This document shows, in pieces, positions 13,902-21,879 of a DNA stretch of 25,742 nt (the stretch's first letter is position 1; each line of letters starts with the position of its first letter). A model generated the notes under the pieces. That model worked only from the letters and a program-made list of their open reading frames with translations. It was not told the DNA's origin and ran no database searches. The translations under genes and the position numbers were made by a program. The DNA comes from an uncultured Erysipelotrichaceae bacterium (GTDB taxonomy: Bacteria; Bacillota_I; Bacilli_A; RF39; UBA660). The stretch lies in assembly GCA_902803685.1 (NCBI GenBank), contig CADCQR010000014.1, positions 1 to 25,742 of the forward strand, read 5' to 3'.

Positions 13902-14954
13902 ATGAAAACAATTGATAAAGATATTTCTAAGGATAAAGCCCTAGAACAGGTATTGAATGATATTGAAAAACAGTTTGGAAAAGGTTCTATTATGAAGCTT
14001 GGCGACAATAAGCACTTAAAAGTTGATGTATGTTCTAGTGGCTGTTTATCACTAGATATTGCGCTTGGTGTTGGAGGATATCCTAGGGGGCGTATTATTG
14101 AAATATATGGTCCAGAATCTAGCGGAAAGACTACTTTTGCATTACAAGCAATTGCTGAACATCAAAAATTGGGGGGGCGTGCTGCATTTATTGATGCTGA
14201 GCATGCTTTAGATCCAGAATACGCAGAACGATTAGGCGTAAATATTGATGAATTGTTATTGAGCCAACCAGACACTGGAGAGCAAGCGTTGGAAATCTGT
14301 GATGCACTAGTAAGGAGCCAAGCTATTAGTATTATTGTTATTGACTCTGTGGCTGCACTTGTACCTCAAGCAGAAATTGACGGTGAGATGGGTGATGCTC
14401 ATGTTGGTTTACAAGCAAGATTAATGTCTCAAGCGCTTAGAAAATTGTCCGGCACAATAAGTAAAACAAACACTACTTGTATTTTTATTAATCAGTTACG
14501 CGAGAAAGTTGGTGTTATGTTTGGTAATCCAGAAACAACACCAGGTGGAAGAGCTTTAAAATTCTATTCTTCTATAAGGCTAGAAATACGAAGAAGTGAA
14601 CAATTAAAAATGGGCGATGGTGTAGTTGGAAATAAAACAAATATAAAGGTAGTTAAAAATAAGGTTGCTCCACCTTTTAAGTCTGCTACAGTGGACATTA
14701 TGTATGGCGAAGGTGTATCACGCGAAGGTGAATTGGTTGATTTAGCTAGTGAGGCAGGAATTATTGAAAAGAGCGGTGCTTGGTATTCTTATCAAGGAGA
14801 AAAATTAGGCCAGGGAAAAGAAAATGTTAAATTACTTTTGAAAGATAATTTGGAATTACGTGATGAAATAGAACTAAAAGTTAGGAAATATTATGATATT
14901 GTTATAAATGATTCTAGTACTAGTAAAAAAGATAAAAAAGCTGAGGAAAATTAA
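13902..14954 (+). CDS. recA: Recombinase RecA
   Basis: RecA pairs homologous DNA and triggers SOS induction. The 350-residue protein has the Walker A motif GPESSGKT at 70-77, the [20 protein letters not shown] block containing Walker B, and the loop 2 region [22 protein letters not shown] Lys-rich C-terminal tail follows. The start is ATG at 13902, 5 nt after TTGGAGG; an in-frame TTG at 13884 lies upstream of that site. The gene has its own promoter, a possible SOS operator and its own terminator. Confidence 0.98.
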   Translation: MKTIDKDISKDKALEQVLNDIEKQFGKGSIMKLGDNKHLKVDVCSSGCLSLDIALGVGGYPRGRIIEIYGPESSGKTTFALQAIAEHQKLGGRAAFIDAEHALDPEYAERLGVNIDELLLSQPDTGEQALEICDALVRSQAISIIVIDSVAALVPQAEIDGEMGDAHVGLQARLMSQALRKLSGTISKTNTTCIFINQLREKVGVMFGNPETTPGGRALKFYSSIRLEIRRSEQLKMGDGVVGNKTNIKVVKNKVAPPFKSATVDIMYGEGVSREGELVDLASEAGIIEKSGAWYSYQGEKLGQGKENVKLLLKDNLELRDEIELKVRKYYDIVINDSSTSKKDKKAEEN

Positions 14955-14969
14955 TTTCCTTTTTTTATT
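14944..14969 (+). terminator. Terminator built over the recA stop codon
   Basis: AGGAAA (14944-14949), loop ATTAA (containing the stop codon), TTTCCT (14955-14960), then TTTTTTATT. The stem uses the last recA codons. Confidence 0.75.
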
Positions 14970-14998
14970 TGAAGAATAAAATATTTAGGGTGATATTT

Positions 14999-16396
14999 TT
15001 GAAAAAATTAAGTGAGCTTATTGATTGCGATTATGATATTCCTATCAATGGGATTGCTGATGATTCAAGAAATGTTAGGCAAGGCTATTTGTATGTGGCT
15101 ACTTCTGGATTTAATGTTGATCATTTTAATTATATTAAAGATGCCATATGCAATGGAGCTGTTTTTTTGATTGTTAATAAAAGAATCAATATAGATTATC
15201 CACATTTAGTTGTGGATAATATTAATGATATTTATAGGATTTTGTGCAAAAAGTTTTATGATGTTGATTTTTCAGATTATTCTTTTATTGGCATTACTGG
15301 TACTGATGGTAAAACAACGACAACTATGATAATAAAACAACTTTTAAATAAAATCTATAAAACGGCTTATATAGGTACCAATGGTGTAGAAGTCGGGGAT
15401 GTTAGCTTTAATATTAGTAATACCACTCCTTGTGTTGAGGAATTAACTCGTATTCTGAAAATAGCAAAAGATAATAATTCAAAGAACGTTGTAATGGAAG
15501 TGTCAAGTGAATCTTTGTTGCATAAAAGAGTAAATGGAATTTCTTATGATTTAATCGGTTTTACAAATATTACAGAAGACCATTTAAATGTCCATAAAAC
15601 ATTAGATAATTATATAAGATGTAAAAAGTCTTTGTTAAAATATTTAAAAAGAGATGGTTTTGTTATTGTAAATGGAGATGACAAAGTGTGTAAAAATATA
15701 ATGTCAAAGAATGTCGTAAAATTTGGATACGATTTGTCAAATGATTGTATAATAAATGATGTTGAAAATAACGAAAAATTTAAAATCTTTGAGTTAACAT
15801 ATTTAGGCAATACTTATAAAATTAGGTCGCCATTTTTTGGAAAATATAATGTTTACAATGTTACTATGGCTTTTTTAATATGTTTATATTATGGAATTTC
15901 GCCAGAGTTTTTAGTTGATAATATTCCTAAACTTATTAATGTGAAGGGAAGAAGTGAAAAAATTGATTTTGGACAAGACTTTGAGATTATATTAGATTAT
16001 GCACATACTTTAAATGGGATAAAAAATATTATGGAAAACGTTAACAAAACAAAAAGATTAATTGTTGTTACTGGATGTGCTGGTGGTCGAGAAAAAGAAA
16101 AAAGAAGACAAATAGGTAAATATATACTTGATAATAGTGATGTAGCAATATTTACAATGGATGATCCTAGATGGGAAAGCGTTTATGATATTGTTGATGA
16201 TATGACTTTAGATTCGAATAAAGCTTTTCTTAGAATTATTGATAGGAAGTCAGCGATATATAGGTCATTTGAAATTGCCGATAAGGACTCTGTTGTTTTA
16301 ATTTTGGGTAAGGGTAGAGATAATTACATGGCTATAGGTGATAAAAGAATTCCATATAATGATTATGATGTTATTTCTAGTTATTTTATAGGGTGA
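14999..16396 (+). CDS. murE: MurE-type UDP-MurNAc-tripeptide synthetase
   Basis: MurE adds the third amino acid to UDP-MurNAc-Ala-Glu in peptidoglycan precursor synthesis. The 465-residue protein has the three Mur-ligase domains: the N-terminal UDP-binding domain with DDSRNV near 21-26, the ATP-binding loop GTDGKTTT at 101-108, the NITEDHLNVH motif near 190-199, and a likely carbamylated Lys209. A C-terminal domain carries GRSE and GCAGGREKEKR. The amino-acid-selecting motif, DNPR in diaminopimelate enzymes, reads DDPR at 388-391, so the added residue cannot be decided. The start is TTG at 14999, 4 nt after AGGGTGAT; ten more in-frame codons upstream run into the recA terminator. Its place between recA and rny is unlike Bacillus. 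Confidence 0.88.
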   Translation: MKKLSELIDCDYDIPINGIADDSRNVRQGYLYVATSGFNVDHFNYIKDAICNGAVFLIVNKRINIDYPHLVVDNINDIYRILCKKFYDVDFSDYSFIGITGTDGKTTTTMIIKQLLNKIYKTAYIGTNGVEVGDVSFNISNTTPCVEELTRILKIAKDNNSKNVVMEVSSESLLHKRVNGISYDLIGFTNITEDHLNVHKTLDNYIRCKKSLLKYLKRDGFVIVNGDDKVCKNIMSKNVVKFGYDLSNDCIINDVENNEKFKIFELTYLGNTYKIRSPFFGKYNVYNVTMAFLICLYYGISPEFLVDNIPKLINVKGRSEKIDFGQDFEIILDYAHTLNGIKNIMENVNKTKRLIVVTGCAGGREKEKRRQIGKYILDNSDVAIFTMDDPRWESVYDIVDDMTLDSNKAFLRIIDRKSAIYRSFEIADKDSVVLILGKGRDNYMAIGDKRIPYNDYDVISSYFIG

Positions 16397-16505
16397 TATT
16401 TTACTTTACGTAAACAAAATAATATAGTCTTCAAATAATAATAGTAAAATTATAGTTTATTTTTTTATTGATATATTGTTGTTTATAAATATAGAAATGC
16501 TTACC

Positions 16506-16534
16506 TTGACAGACTTTAAAATTACATCTAAAAT
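16506..16534 (+). promoter_or_regulatory. Sigma-A promoter of rny
   Basis: Consensus TTGACA at 16506-16511, 17 nt, TAAAAT at 16529-16534, 51 nt before the ATG. The rest of the 189-bp murE-rny gap is AT-rich and shows only a TTTACGTAAA palindrome at about 16404-16413 and no ORF. Confidence 0.8.
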
Positions 16535-16585
16535 ATATTTAGATTAGAGTTAATTCTCAATCTATTGATGGAATGGAGGAATATA

Positions 16586-18136
16586 ATGAATTATGCATTA
16601 TATCCCATTTTACTTATCGTAGGAGTAATAATTGGCTTTGTTATTTCTTATGTTTTAGGAGTTGTACGAGTATCGAATGCCAAAAAAGAAGCAGAAAGAT
16701 TACTGTCTCAAGCTAAAAAGGAAATAGAAAAAGCAAGAAGAGATGCTGCGTTGGAGCAAAAAGAAGAAGCTCATAAGATAAAAATGGACTTAGATAAAGA
16801 AGTTCGTGAAAAGAAGGCGGAGTTAAAAGAGTCTGAAAACAGATTGTTACAAAGGGAAGCCAATATTGATAAGAGAGATGAAATGTATCAAAAACGAGAG
16901 ATGGCTTTGGATGAGCGCGAAGAAAAGTTGTCAGAAAGACTAGACGAAATTCAGAACGAAAAGAGTAAAGTTGAGGATATAAAAAAGGAACAAATAGAAG
17001 TTTTAGAAAAAATATCTGGTTATAGTAAAGACAAAGCTCGTGATGTGATAATGAAGCGAGTAAAAGATGATATGAATAAGGAGATTTCTGAATATATCAG
17101 AGAAAGGGAGAATGAAGCGAAATTAGAAGCTGATAAAAATGCTAGGGAATTAATTGTTAGTTCAATGCAAAGATATTCTGCTGATATAGCTAGTGATCAA
17201 ACTGTTACGGTTGTTGATTTGCCTAATGATGAGATGAAGGGTCGTATTATTGGTAGAGAAGGAAGAAATATAAGAACAATCGAGGCTATTACTGGTGTTG
17301 ATTTAATTATTGATGATACACCTGAGGCTGTAGTGTTGTCAAGTTTTGATCCTTTGCGTAGAGAGTTGGCTCGAGTTACGTTGGAAAGTTTAATAAAAGA
17401 TGGTAGAATACATCCTACTCGTATCGAGGAACTTTATGATAAAGTCTGTAAAGATATGAAGCAGAAAATAATAGAGTTAGGGAAAGATGCTACTTTTGAA
17501 CTAGGAATCTCAAAAATTGATCCGGAATTATTGGAAATTATAGGTAAGTTACATTTTAGAACCAGTTACGGTCAAAATGTTCTAAATCATTCAATTGAGG
17601 TTGCACAACTTGCTGGTGTGTTAGCCGGCGAATTAGGCGAAGATGTTGTTCTTGCTAAAAGAGCTGGTTTGTTACATGATATCGGAAAAGCAATTGATCA
17701 TGAAATTGAGGGGAGCCATGTTACAATAGGTGTTGACATAGCGAAGAAATATAAAGAGAATAGTGTTGTTGTAAATGCTATTGCCTCTCATCATGGTGAT
17801 GAACCGGCTTCTAGTGTTATTAGTTCTTTGGTTGCTATAGCTGATTCTTTATCAGCATCTCGACCTGGTGCTCGTAACGATTCTTTAGAAAATTATATAA
17901 AAAGGCTTGAACAGTTAGAGGATGCTGCTAATTCAATAGACGGAGTTGATAAAACTTATGCTATGCAAGCAGGTCGTGAATTGAGAGTCATTGTTAAGCC
18001 AGAAGAAGTTGATGATTTGGAAGCTCATAGGATTGCTAGAGAAATTAAAGAGAAAATTGAATCTACATTAAAGTACCCAGGTACTGTTAAAATTACTGTA
18101 ATTAGAGAAACTAGAGCTCAGGAAGAAGCTAAATAA
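16586..18136 (+). CDS. rny: RNase Y
   Basis: RNase Y is the membrane-anchored endonuclease that starts decay of many mRNAs in Firmicutes. The 516-residue protein has an N-terminal membrane helix (about 4-26), a long charged coiled coil (about 30-190), a KH RNA-binding domain with [10 protein letters not shown] at 220-229, and an HD phosphohydrolase domain with His335 in NHSIEV, the HD pair His364-Asp365 in LLHDIGKA, and a later ASHHGDE. The start is ATG at 16586 with GGAGG 6 nt upstream; two earlier in-frame starts (16565, 16568) fall in or before that site. rodZ-pgsA-recA-rny order matches Bacillus apart from the inserted ligase and the absence of cinA. Confidence 0.97.
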   Translation: MNYALYPILLIVGVIIGFVISYVLGVVRVSNAKKEAERLLSQAKKEIEKARRDAALEQKEEAHKIKMDLDKEVREKKAELKESENRLLQREANIDKRDEMYQKREMALDEREEKLSERLDEIQNEKSKVEDIKKEQIEVLEKISGYSKDKARDVIMKRVKDDMNKEISEYIRERENEAKLEADKNARELIVSSMQRYSADIASDQTVTVVDLPNDEMKGRIIGREGRNIRTIEAITGVDLIIDDTPEAVVLSSFDPLRRELARVTLESLIKDGRIHPTRIEELYDKVCKDMKQKIIELGKDATFELGISKIDPELLEIIGKLHFRTSYGQNVLNHSIEVAQLAGVLAGELGEDVVLAKRAGLLHDIGKAIDHEIEGSHVTIGVDIAKKYKENSVVVNAIASHHGDEPASSVISSLVAIADSLSASRPGARNDSLENYIKRLEQLEDAANSIDGVDKTYAMQAGRELRVIVKPEEVDDLEAHRIAREIKEKIESTLKYPGTVKITVIRETRAQEEAK

Positions 18137-18194
18137 TTAGTTTCTTTTTATATTGTTTTATTTTTTTGTTTATATATATCTTGGAGGCGTAACA

Positions 18195-18530
18195 ATGAAT
18201 GAATTATATTGGTTGATAGGAAGAAAATCATATGTTTTAAAAAGTAAGTGTAACAATCCGAATGAATATTTATCTAATTATTTGAGTTATTGCTTTGGTA
18301 ATAGTATATTGTTCAGTAGAGAAAATATTAATTATATGAAAAAGTTTTATTTGGCATTTCCCATATATATAAAAAAATATAATGTCTTATCGTGGAATCA
18401 TTTTAAAATTTTATTGGGTGTAAATAATAGGGTAATAAGAAACTTTTATTTGAACATAGTTTTATTTTGCAATAGTAACACTGTAGAGTTGGAACAACTG
18501 ATTTCTAGTTGTGTCTATTATAGAATATAA
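18195..18530 (+). CDS. Small stand-alone protein resembling the DUF1016 (YhcG) N-terminal domain
   Basis: The ATG at 18195 follows GGAGGCG at the right distance; the frame extends upstream to 18153 without another RBS. The 111-residue product shows the order of motifs I associate with the DUF1016/YhcG N-terminal domain. These are LYWLIGRKSY at 4-13, FSRENINYMKKFYLAFP at 40-56, LSWNHFKILL at 65-74, and R-N-F-Y (82-85) followed by ELEQLISSCVYYR. In YhcG proteins this helical domain is followed by a PD-(D/E)XK nuclease domain; here the stop codon and a terminator follow directly, so the nuclease is absent. Function unknown. It lies 58 bp after rny and converges on the RNase J gene. The family call is from memory of the pattern. 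Confidence 0.7.
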   Translation: MNELYWLIGRKSYVLKSKCNNPNEYLSNYLSYCFGNSILFSRENINYMKKFYLAFPIYIKKYNVLSWNHFKILLGVNNRVIRNFYLNIVLFCNSNTVELEQLISSCVYYRI

Positions 18531-18531
18531 A

Positions 18532-18566
18532 AAGACGAGAATATTTATTGTATCTCGTCTTCTTTT
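18532..18566. terminator. Bidirectional terminator between the DUF1016-N-like gene and RNase J
   Basis: AAGACGAGA (18532-18540) and TCTCGTCTT (18553-18561) form a perfect 9-bp stem with a 12-nt loop that holds the RNase J stop codon. CTTTT follows on the plus strand and TTTTAT on the minus strand. Confidence 0.85.
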
Positions 18567-20263
18567 ACATTTTTTATTTGTGTTTCAGTAACATTTCTTT
18601 TTATATCTAAAATAATAGGTAATATAATTGGTTTTCTTCCTGTTAGATTATATATAAAAGGATATAATGTTTCTGTTATATCTGCTTTTAGAATTGCAAA
18701 TGTTGTTTTAGGATCTTGTAAAGCATTTTTTATTGTTGTTTCGGCTTTGCTTTCAATTTTACGTATTAGTTGTTCATTTTCATTTACTAATATAAATCCC
18801 CTTGTTGTAATATTGGGTTTAATTAGTAATTCTCTTTTTTTCATATCAACATTAATTATTACAACTAATATACCGTCACTAGACATTATTTTTCTATCTT
18901 TTATTATAGCACTGCCTATTTCACCAATTCTATTTCCGTCTACATAGATATCATTTCCGGATATTGGTGTACCCATAGTTAATTTGTGATTACTTAATTC
19001 TAGAACGTCACCATTTTTTATAATAACAGTATTTTCTTTTGGAATACCACAATTAATAGCAATGTTAGCTTGTTTTTTTAGCATTCTGTAATCCCCGTGG
19101 AAAGGTACTACATATTTTGGCTTAAATAAGCGAATCATTAATTTTATTTCTTCTTCATTAGCGTGACCTGATGTGTGTAAATTTTCAAGAACATTGTTAG
19201 TGTATACTTTTACACCTTTTAAGTATAGTTTGTTTATTGTTTTAGAAATACTTAGAGCGTTACCTGGTATTGCTGACGAAGAAAATATTACTATATCATC
19301 TGGTCTTAATTTTATTTGCTTATGTGTTCCGTTTGCAATTCTTGAAAGTGCAGCTAATGGTTCTCCTTGAGAGCCAGTACATAAAATTGCTACTTGATGT
19401 GGTTTTAAATTATTAGCTTCCTCTGGAGAAATTAATAGTTCTTTATGTTGAATGTATCCTCCATTAATAGAAATGTTAATATTATTTTCCATACTTCTAC
19501 CAAATATACAAATTTTTCTGTCGTGCTTAAAACAGGTTTCAAATATGTGCTTTACCCTATAAATGTTTGATGCAAATGTAGCAATTATTATTCTATTTGT
19601 TTTGCATTTATCAAAAAGTTCTGCGACTGTCTCATCAACAACAGATTCACTTTGGGAAAATCCTTCATTTAATGCGTTAGTAGAATCTCCTAATAAAATG
19701 TCTACACCTCTTTCACCGATACATGCCATTTTATATAAATCAGCCATAGGACCAATAGGTGTTAAGTCAAATTTGTAGTCTCCTGTTGTTACTATTGTTC
19801 CATCAGGTGTTGTTATGGCTATACCGTGGCAATCAGGTATAGAGTGTGTTGTTCTAAAAAACTCAACTTCTATTTGTTTGAATTTTAGTTTTGTATCCTC
19901 GGTAAAAACATATAGATTATCGTATCTAATATTTTTATCTTGCAATTTTACAGCAATTAATTCTTTAGCATGGTTAGGAGCATATATGGCTGGAATGTTT
20001 ATTTGCTGTAGCAAAAATGGTATAGCACCTATATGATCTTCATGTCCATGAGTTATTAGTAAGGCTTTAATTTTATCTTCGTTTTCTTTCAAAAAAGTAA
20101 AATCAGGCAATACATAATCAACGCCCATCAAACTATTTTCTGGAAAACTTACACCGGCATCAATAATAACAATTGCGTCATTATGTACTATACAGCACAT
20201 ATTTTTTCCGACTTCTCCTAAACCACCTAAAACAACTATTTGTGTTTTGTTGGTTTCTTTCAT
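18545..20263 (-). CDS. rnj: Ribonuclease J
   Basis: RNase J is a metallo-beta-lactamase/beta-CASP nuclease with 5'-3' exonuclease and endonuclease activity in mRNA decay and rRNA maturation. The 572-residue protein has the zinc-binding HGHEDHIG at 72-79, further metal ligands in TTHSIPD and TTGDYKFD, the beta-CASP part with FASNIYRV, STSG-like LHTSGHA and FHGDYRML, and the C-terminal domain at the usual length (Bacillus J1 is 555). The start ATG has AAGGAG with a 5-nt spacer. Only one copy is here, so J1 and J2 cannot be told apart. Being convergent with rny places two decay enzymes side by side. Confidence 0.96.
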   Translation of the reverse strand: MKETNKTQIVVLGGLGEVGKNMCCIVHNDAIVIIDAGVSFPENSLMGVDYVLPDFTFLKENEDKIKALLITHGHEDHIGAIPFLLQQINIPAIYAPNHAKELIAVKLQDKNIRYDNLYVFTEDTKLKFKQIEVEFFRTTHSIPDCHGIAITTPDGTIVTTGDYKFDLTPIGPMADLYKMACIGERGVDILLGDSTNALNEGFSQSESVVDETVAELFDKCKTNRIIIATFASNIYRVKHIFETCFKHDRKICIFGRSMENNINISINGGYIQHKELLISPEEANNLKPHQVAILCTGSQGEPLAALSRIANGTHKQIKLRPDDIVIFSSSAIPGNALSISKTINKLYLKGVKVYTNNVLENLHTSGHANEEEIKLMIRLFKPKYVVPFHGDYRMLKKQANIAINCGIPKENTVIIKNGDVLELSNHKLTMGTPISGNDIYVDGNRIGEIGSAIIKDRKIMSSDGILVVIINVDMKKRELLIKPNITTRGFILVNENEQLIRKIESKAETTIKNALQDPKTTFAILKADITETLYPFIYNLTGRKPIILPIILDIKRNVTETQIKNVKEDEIQ

Positions 20264-20313
20264 AAAAACTCCTTTCGTTTATATTTTTTTATTTATAAAG
20301 AACTAACGTAAAG

Positions 20314-20342
20314 ATTATACAATAATATTGTGGATTTGTCTA
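20314..20342 (-). promoter_or_regulatory. Sigma-A promoter of the RNase J gene
   Basis: The leftward strand has TAGACA (20342-20337), 17 nt, TATAAT (20319-20314), 50 nt before the ATG. This long AT-rich leader contrasts with the short leaders of other genes here and leaves room for autoregulation. Confidence 0.75.
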
Positions 20343-20373
20343 TTGCCAATTTTTTAACTTTTTTATAAAGCAT

Positions 20374-20402
20374 TTGCTTATATATTTTATTGTTGTTATA
20401 AT
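20374..20402 (+). promoter_or_regulatory. Promoter of ftsY with very short leader
   Basis: TTGCTT at 20374-20379, 17 nt, TATAAT at 20397-20402 with an extended TGt. The -10 ends 16 nt before the ATG, so the leader should be about 10 nt and begin at or in the AGGTGAT site. Confidence 0.75.
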
Positions 20403-20418
20403 GTTTTTAGGTGATTTT

Positions 20419-21468
20419 ATGGGATTATTTAATAAAATAAAAAATATATTTTCTAAAGATAAAGTTAGTAAAGATGATGTCATTCAAAAGAATGATACTG
20501 AAAATGTTTCAATTGATGCTAATAATCAAAAAGGAAGTCAAGAATCAATTAAAGTATACGAAAAAGGATTAACTAAGAGTAGAAGTGGTTTTGTGTCAAA
20601 ATTAGTTAATTTAACATCTAAGTATAAAAGAATAAATGATGAATATTTTGAGGAATTAGAAGAGATTCTTATAATGGCAGATATTGGTGTTAATACTGTT
20701 ATGGATTTTATGGATAGAATTCGAGACAGAGTTGTTAAAGAAAAAATAGATAATCCAGAGGAACTAAAAGAGATAATTGTTGATGAATTATTTATAATTT
20801 ATGTAAATGAGGAAGTTTTATCAAGTAAAATATCTTATAGAGAAAATGGACCAACGGTTATATTATTTGTTGGTGTTAATGGTGTTGGTAAGACAACTAC
20901 TATAGGTAAGTTGGCATATAAAATGAGGGATAGTGGCAAGAAAGTTTTGTTAGTAGGTGCAGATACATTTAGAGCTGGTGCTGTTGCTCAATTAAATGAA
21001 TGGGCCGATAGAATAGGTGTTGACTTTTATGGTACACATGAGGGTGAGGATCCATCGAGTGTTGTTTTTGACGGGGTTACGAAAGCTAAAAATGAGAATT
21101 ATGATGTTGTTCTTATTGATACAGCTGGTAGATTGCAAAATAAGGTTAATTTAATGCATGAGTTAGAAAAGATGAATAGAGTTATAGATGGTTTAATAGA
21201 TGGTGGTGCTAGTGAGACTTTATTAGTTATCGATGCTACTACTGGTCAAAATGGTATAAGCCAGGCTAAAGCCTTTAAAGAAATCACTAATATTACAGGT
21301 ATTGTTTTAACTAAGCTTGATGGTACTGCAAAAGGTGGTATTGTGTTAGCTATAAAAGAAAGCGTTGGTATTCCTGTTAAATATATAGGATTGGGTGAAA
21401 GAAAAGATGATTTGCAGGTGTTTGATATTGAAAAATATATTTACGGATTGTTTAAAGATATGATGTAG
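20419..21468 (+). CDS. ftsY: Signal recognition particle receptor FtsY
   Basis: FtsY is the membrane-docking GTPase that receives ribosome-SRP complexes. The 349-residue protein has a short N-terminal A region starting MGLFNKIKNIF (amphipathic, membrane-targeting type), an N domain, and the NG GTPase with GVNGVGKT at 152-159, DTFRAGA at 182-188, DTAGR at 234-238 and TKLD at 298-301. The start is ATG at 20419, just after AGGTGAT. In-frame upstream codons reach into the promoter and encode no conserved sequence. ylxM follows 26 nt after the stop, and ffh lies further down after an inserted gene. Confidence 0.97.
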   Translation: MGLFNKIKNIFSKDKVSKDDVIQKNDTENVSIDANNQKGSQESIKVYEKGLTKSRSGFVSKLVNLTSKYKRINDEYFEELEEILIMADIGVNTVMDFMDRIRDRVVKEKIDNPEELKEIIVDELFIIYVNEEVLSSKISYRENGPTVILFVGVNGVGKTTTIGKLAYKMRDSGKKVLLVGADTFRAGAVAQLNEWADRIGVDFYGTHEGEDPSSVVFDGVTKAKNENYDVVLIDTAGRLQNKVNLMHELEKMNRVIDGLIDGGASETLLVIDATTGQNGISQAKAFKEITNITGIVLTKLDGTAKGGIVLAIKESVGIPVKYIGLGERKDDLQVFDIEKYIYGLFKDMM

Positions 21469-21494
21469 ATAGTATTTTGTAGTGAGGTCAATAC

Positions 21495-21788
21495 ATGGAT
21501 GATATTATTTATTACAATGATTTGTATGATCTATATTCTGGGTTACTTACTGAGAAGCAGAGGTTGTATTTTGAAAACTATTATTTTGATAATTTAAGTT
21601 TTGCTGAAATGGCAGAAAATTATAATGTCAGTAGAAATGCGGTATTTAAGCAATTAAAAATTACCAAGGATAGATTAGAAGAATATGAAAGAATTTTAAA
21701 ATTATTAGAAAAAAAGAAAATAGTGGAAAAAATTGTAGATAATCTAGAAGACAAAACAATAAAAGCTCAACTTGATAATTTGTTTTAA
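21495..21788 (+). CDS. ylxM: YlxM/p13-like DNA-binding protein
   Basis: YlxM is a small helix-turn-helix protein usually found between ftsY and ffh and proposed to modulate SRP function. The 97-residue protein has the family opening (LYSGLLTEKQRLYFENYYFDNLSFAEMAE), a sigma-like HTH (VSRNAVFKQLK) at about 45-55, and a charged C-terminal helix. The RBS GAGGTC lies before ATG at 21495. It is downstream of ftsY in the same direction and likely co-transcribed. The gene that normally follows, ffh, is 2.4 kb away because of the HerA-like gene. Confidence 0.93.
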   Translation: MDDIIYYNDLYDLYSGLLTEKQRLYFENYYFDNLSFAEMAENYNVSRNAVFKQLKITKDRLEEYERILKLLEKKKIVEKIVDNLEDKTIKAQLDNLF

Positions 21789-21819
21789 TTATAGAATAAT
21801 CTGGTTTGAATGCTTTTTA

Positions 21820-21848
21820 TTGTTTTTTTTGTTTATAAAAGTTATAAT
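21820..21848 (+). promoter_or_regulatory. Promoter of the HerA-like gene
   Basis: TTGTTT at 21820-21825, 17 nt, consensus TATAAT at 21843-21848, 31 nt before the ATG. It shows that this gene has its own transcription start. Confidence 0.7.
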
Positions 21849-21879
21849 TATCATAGAGAGTAAAGGATTGGGTGATAGC

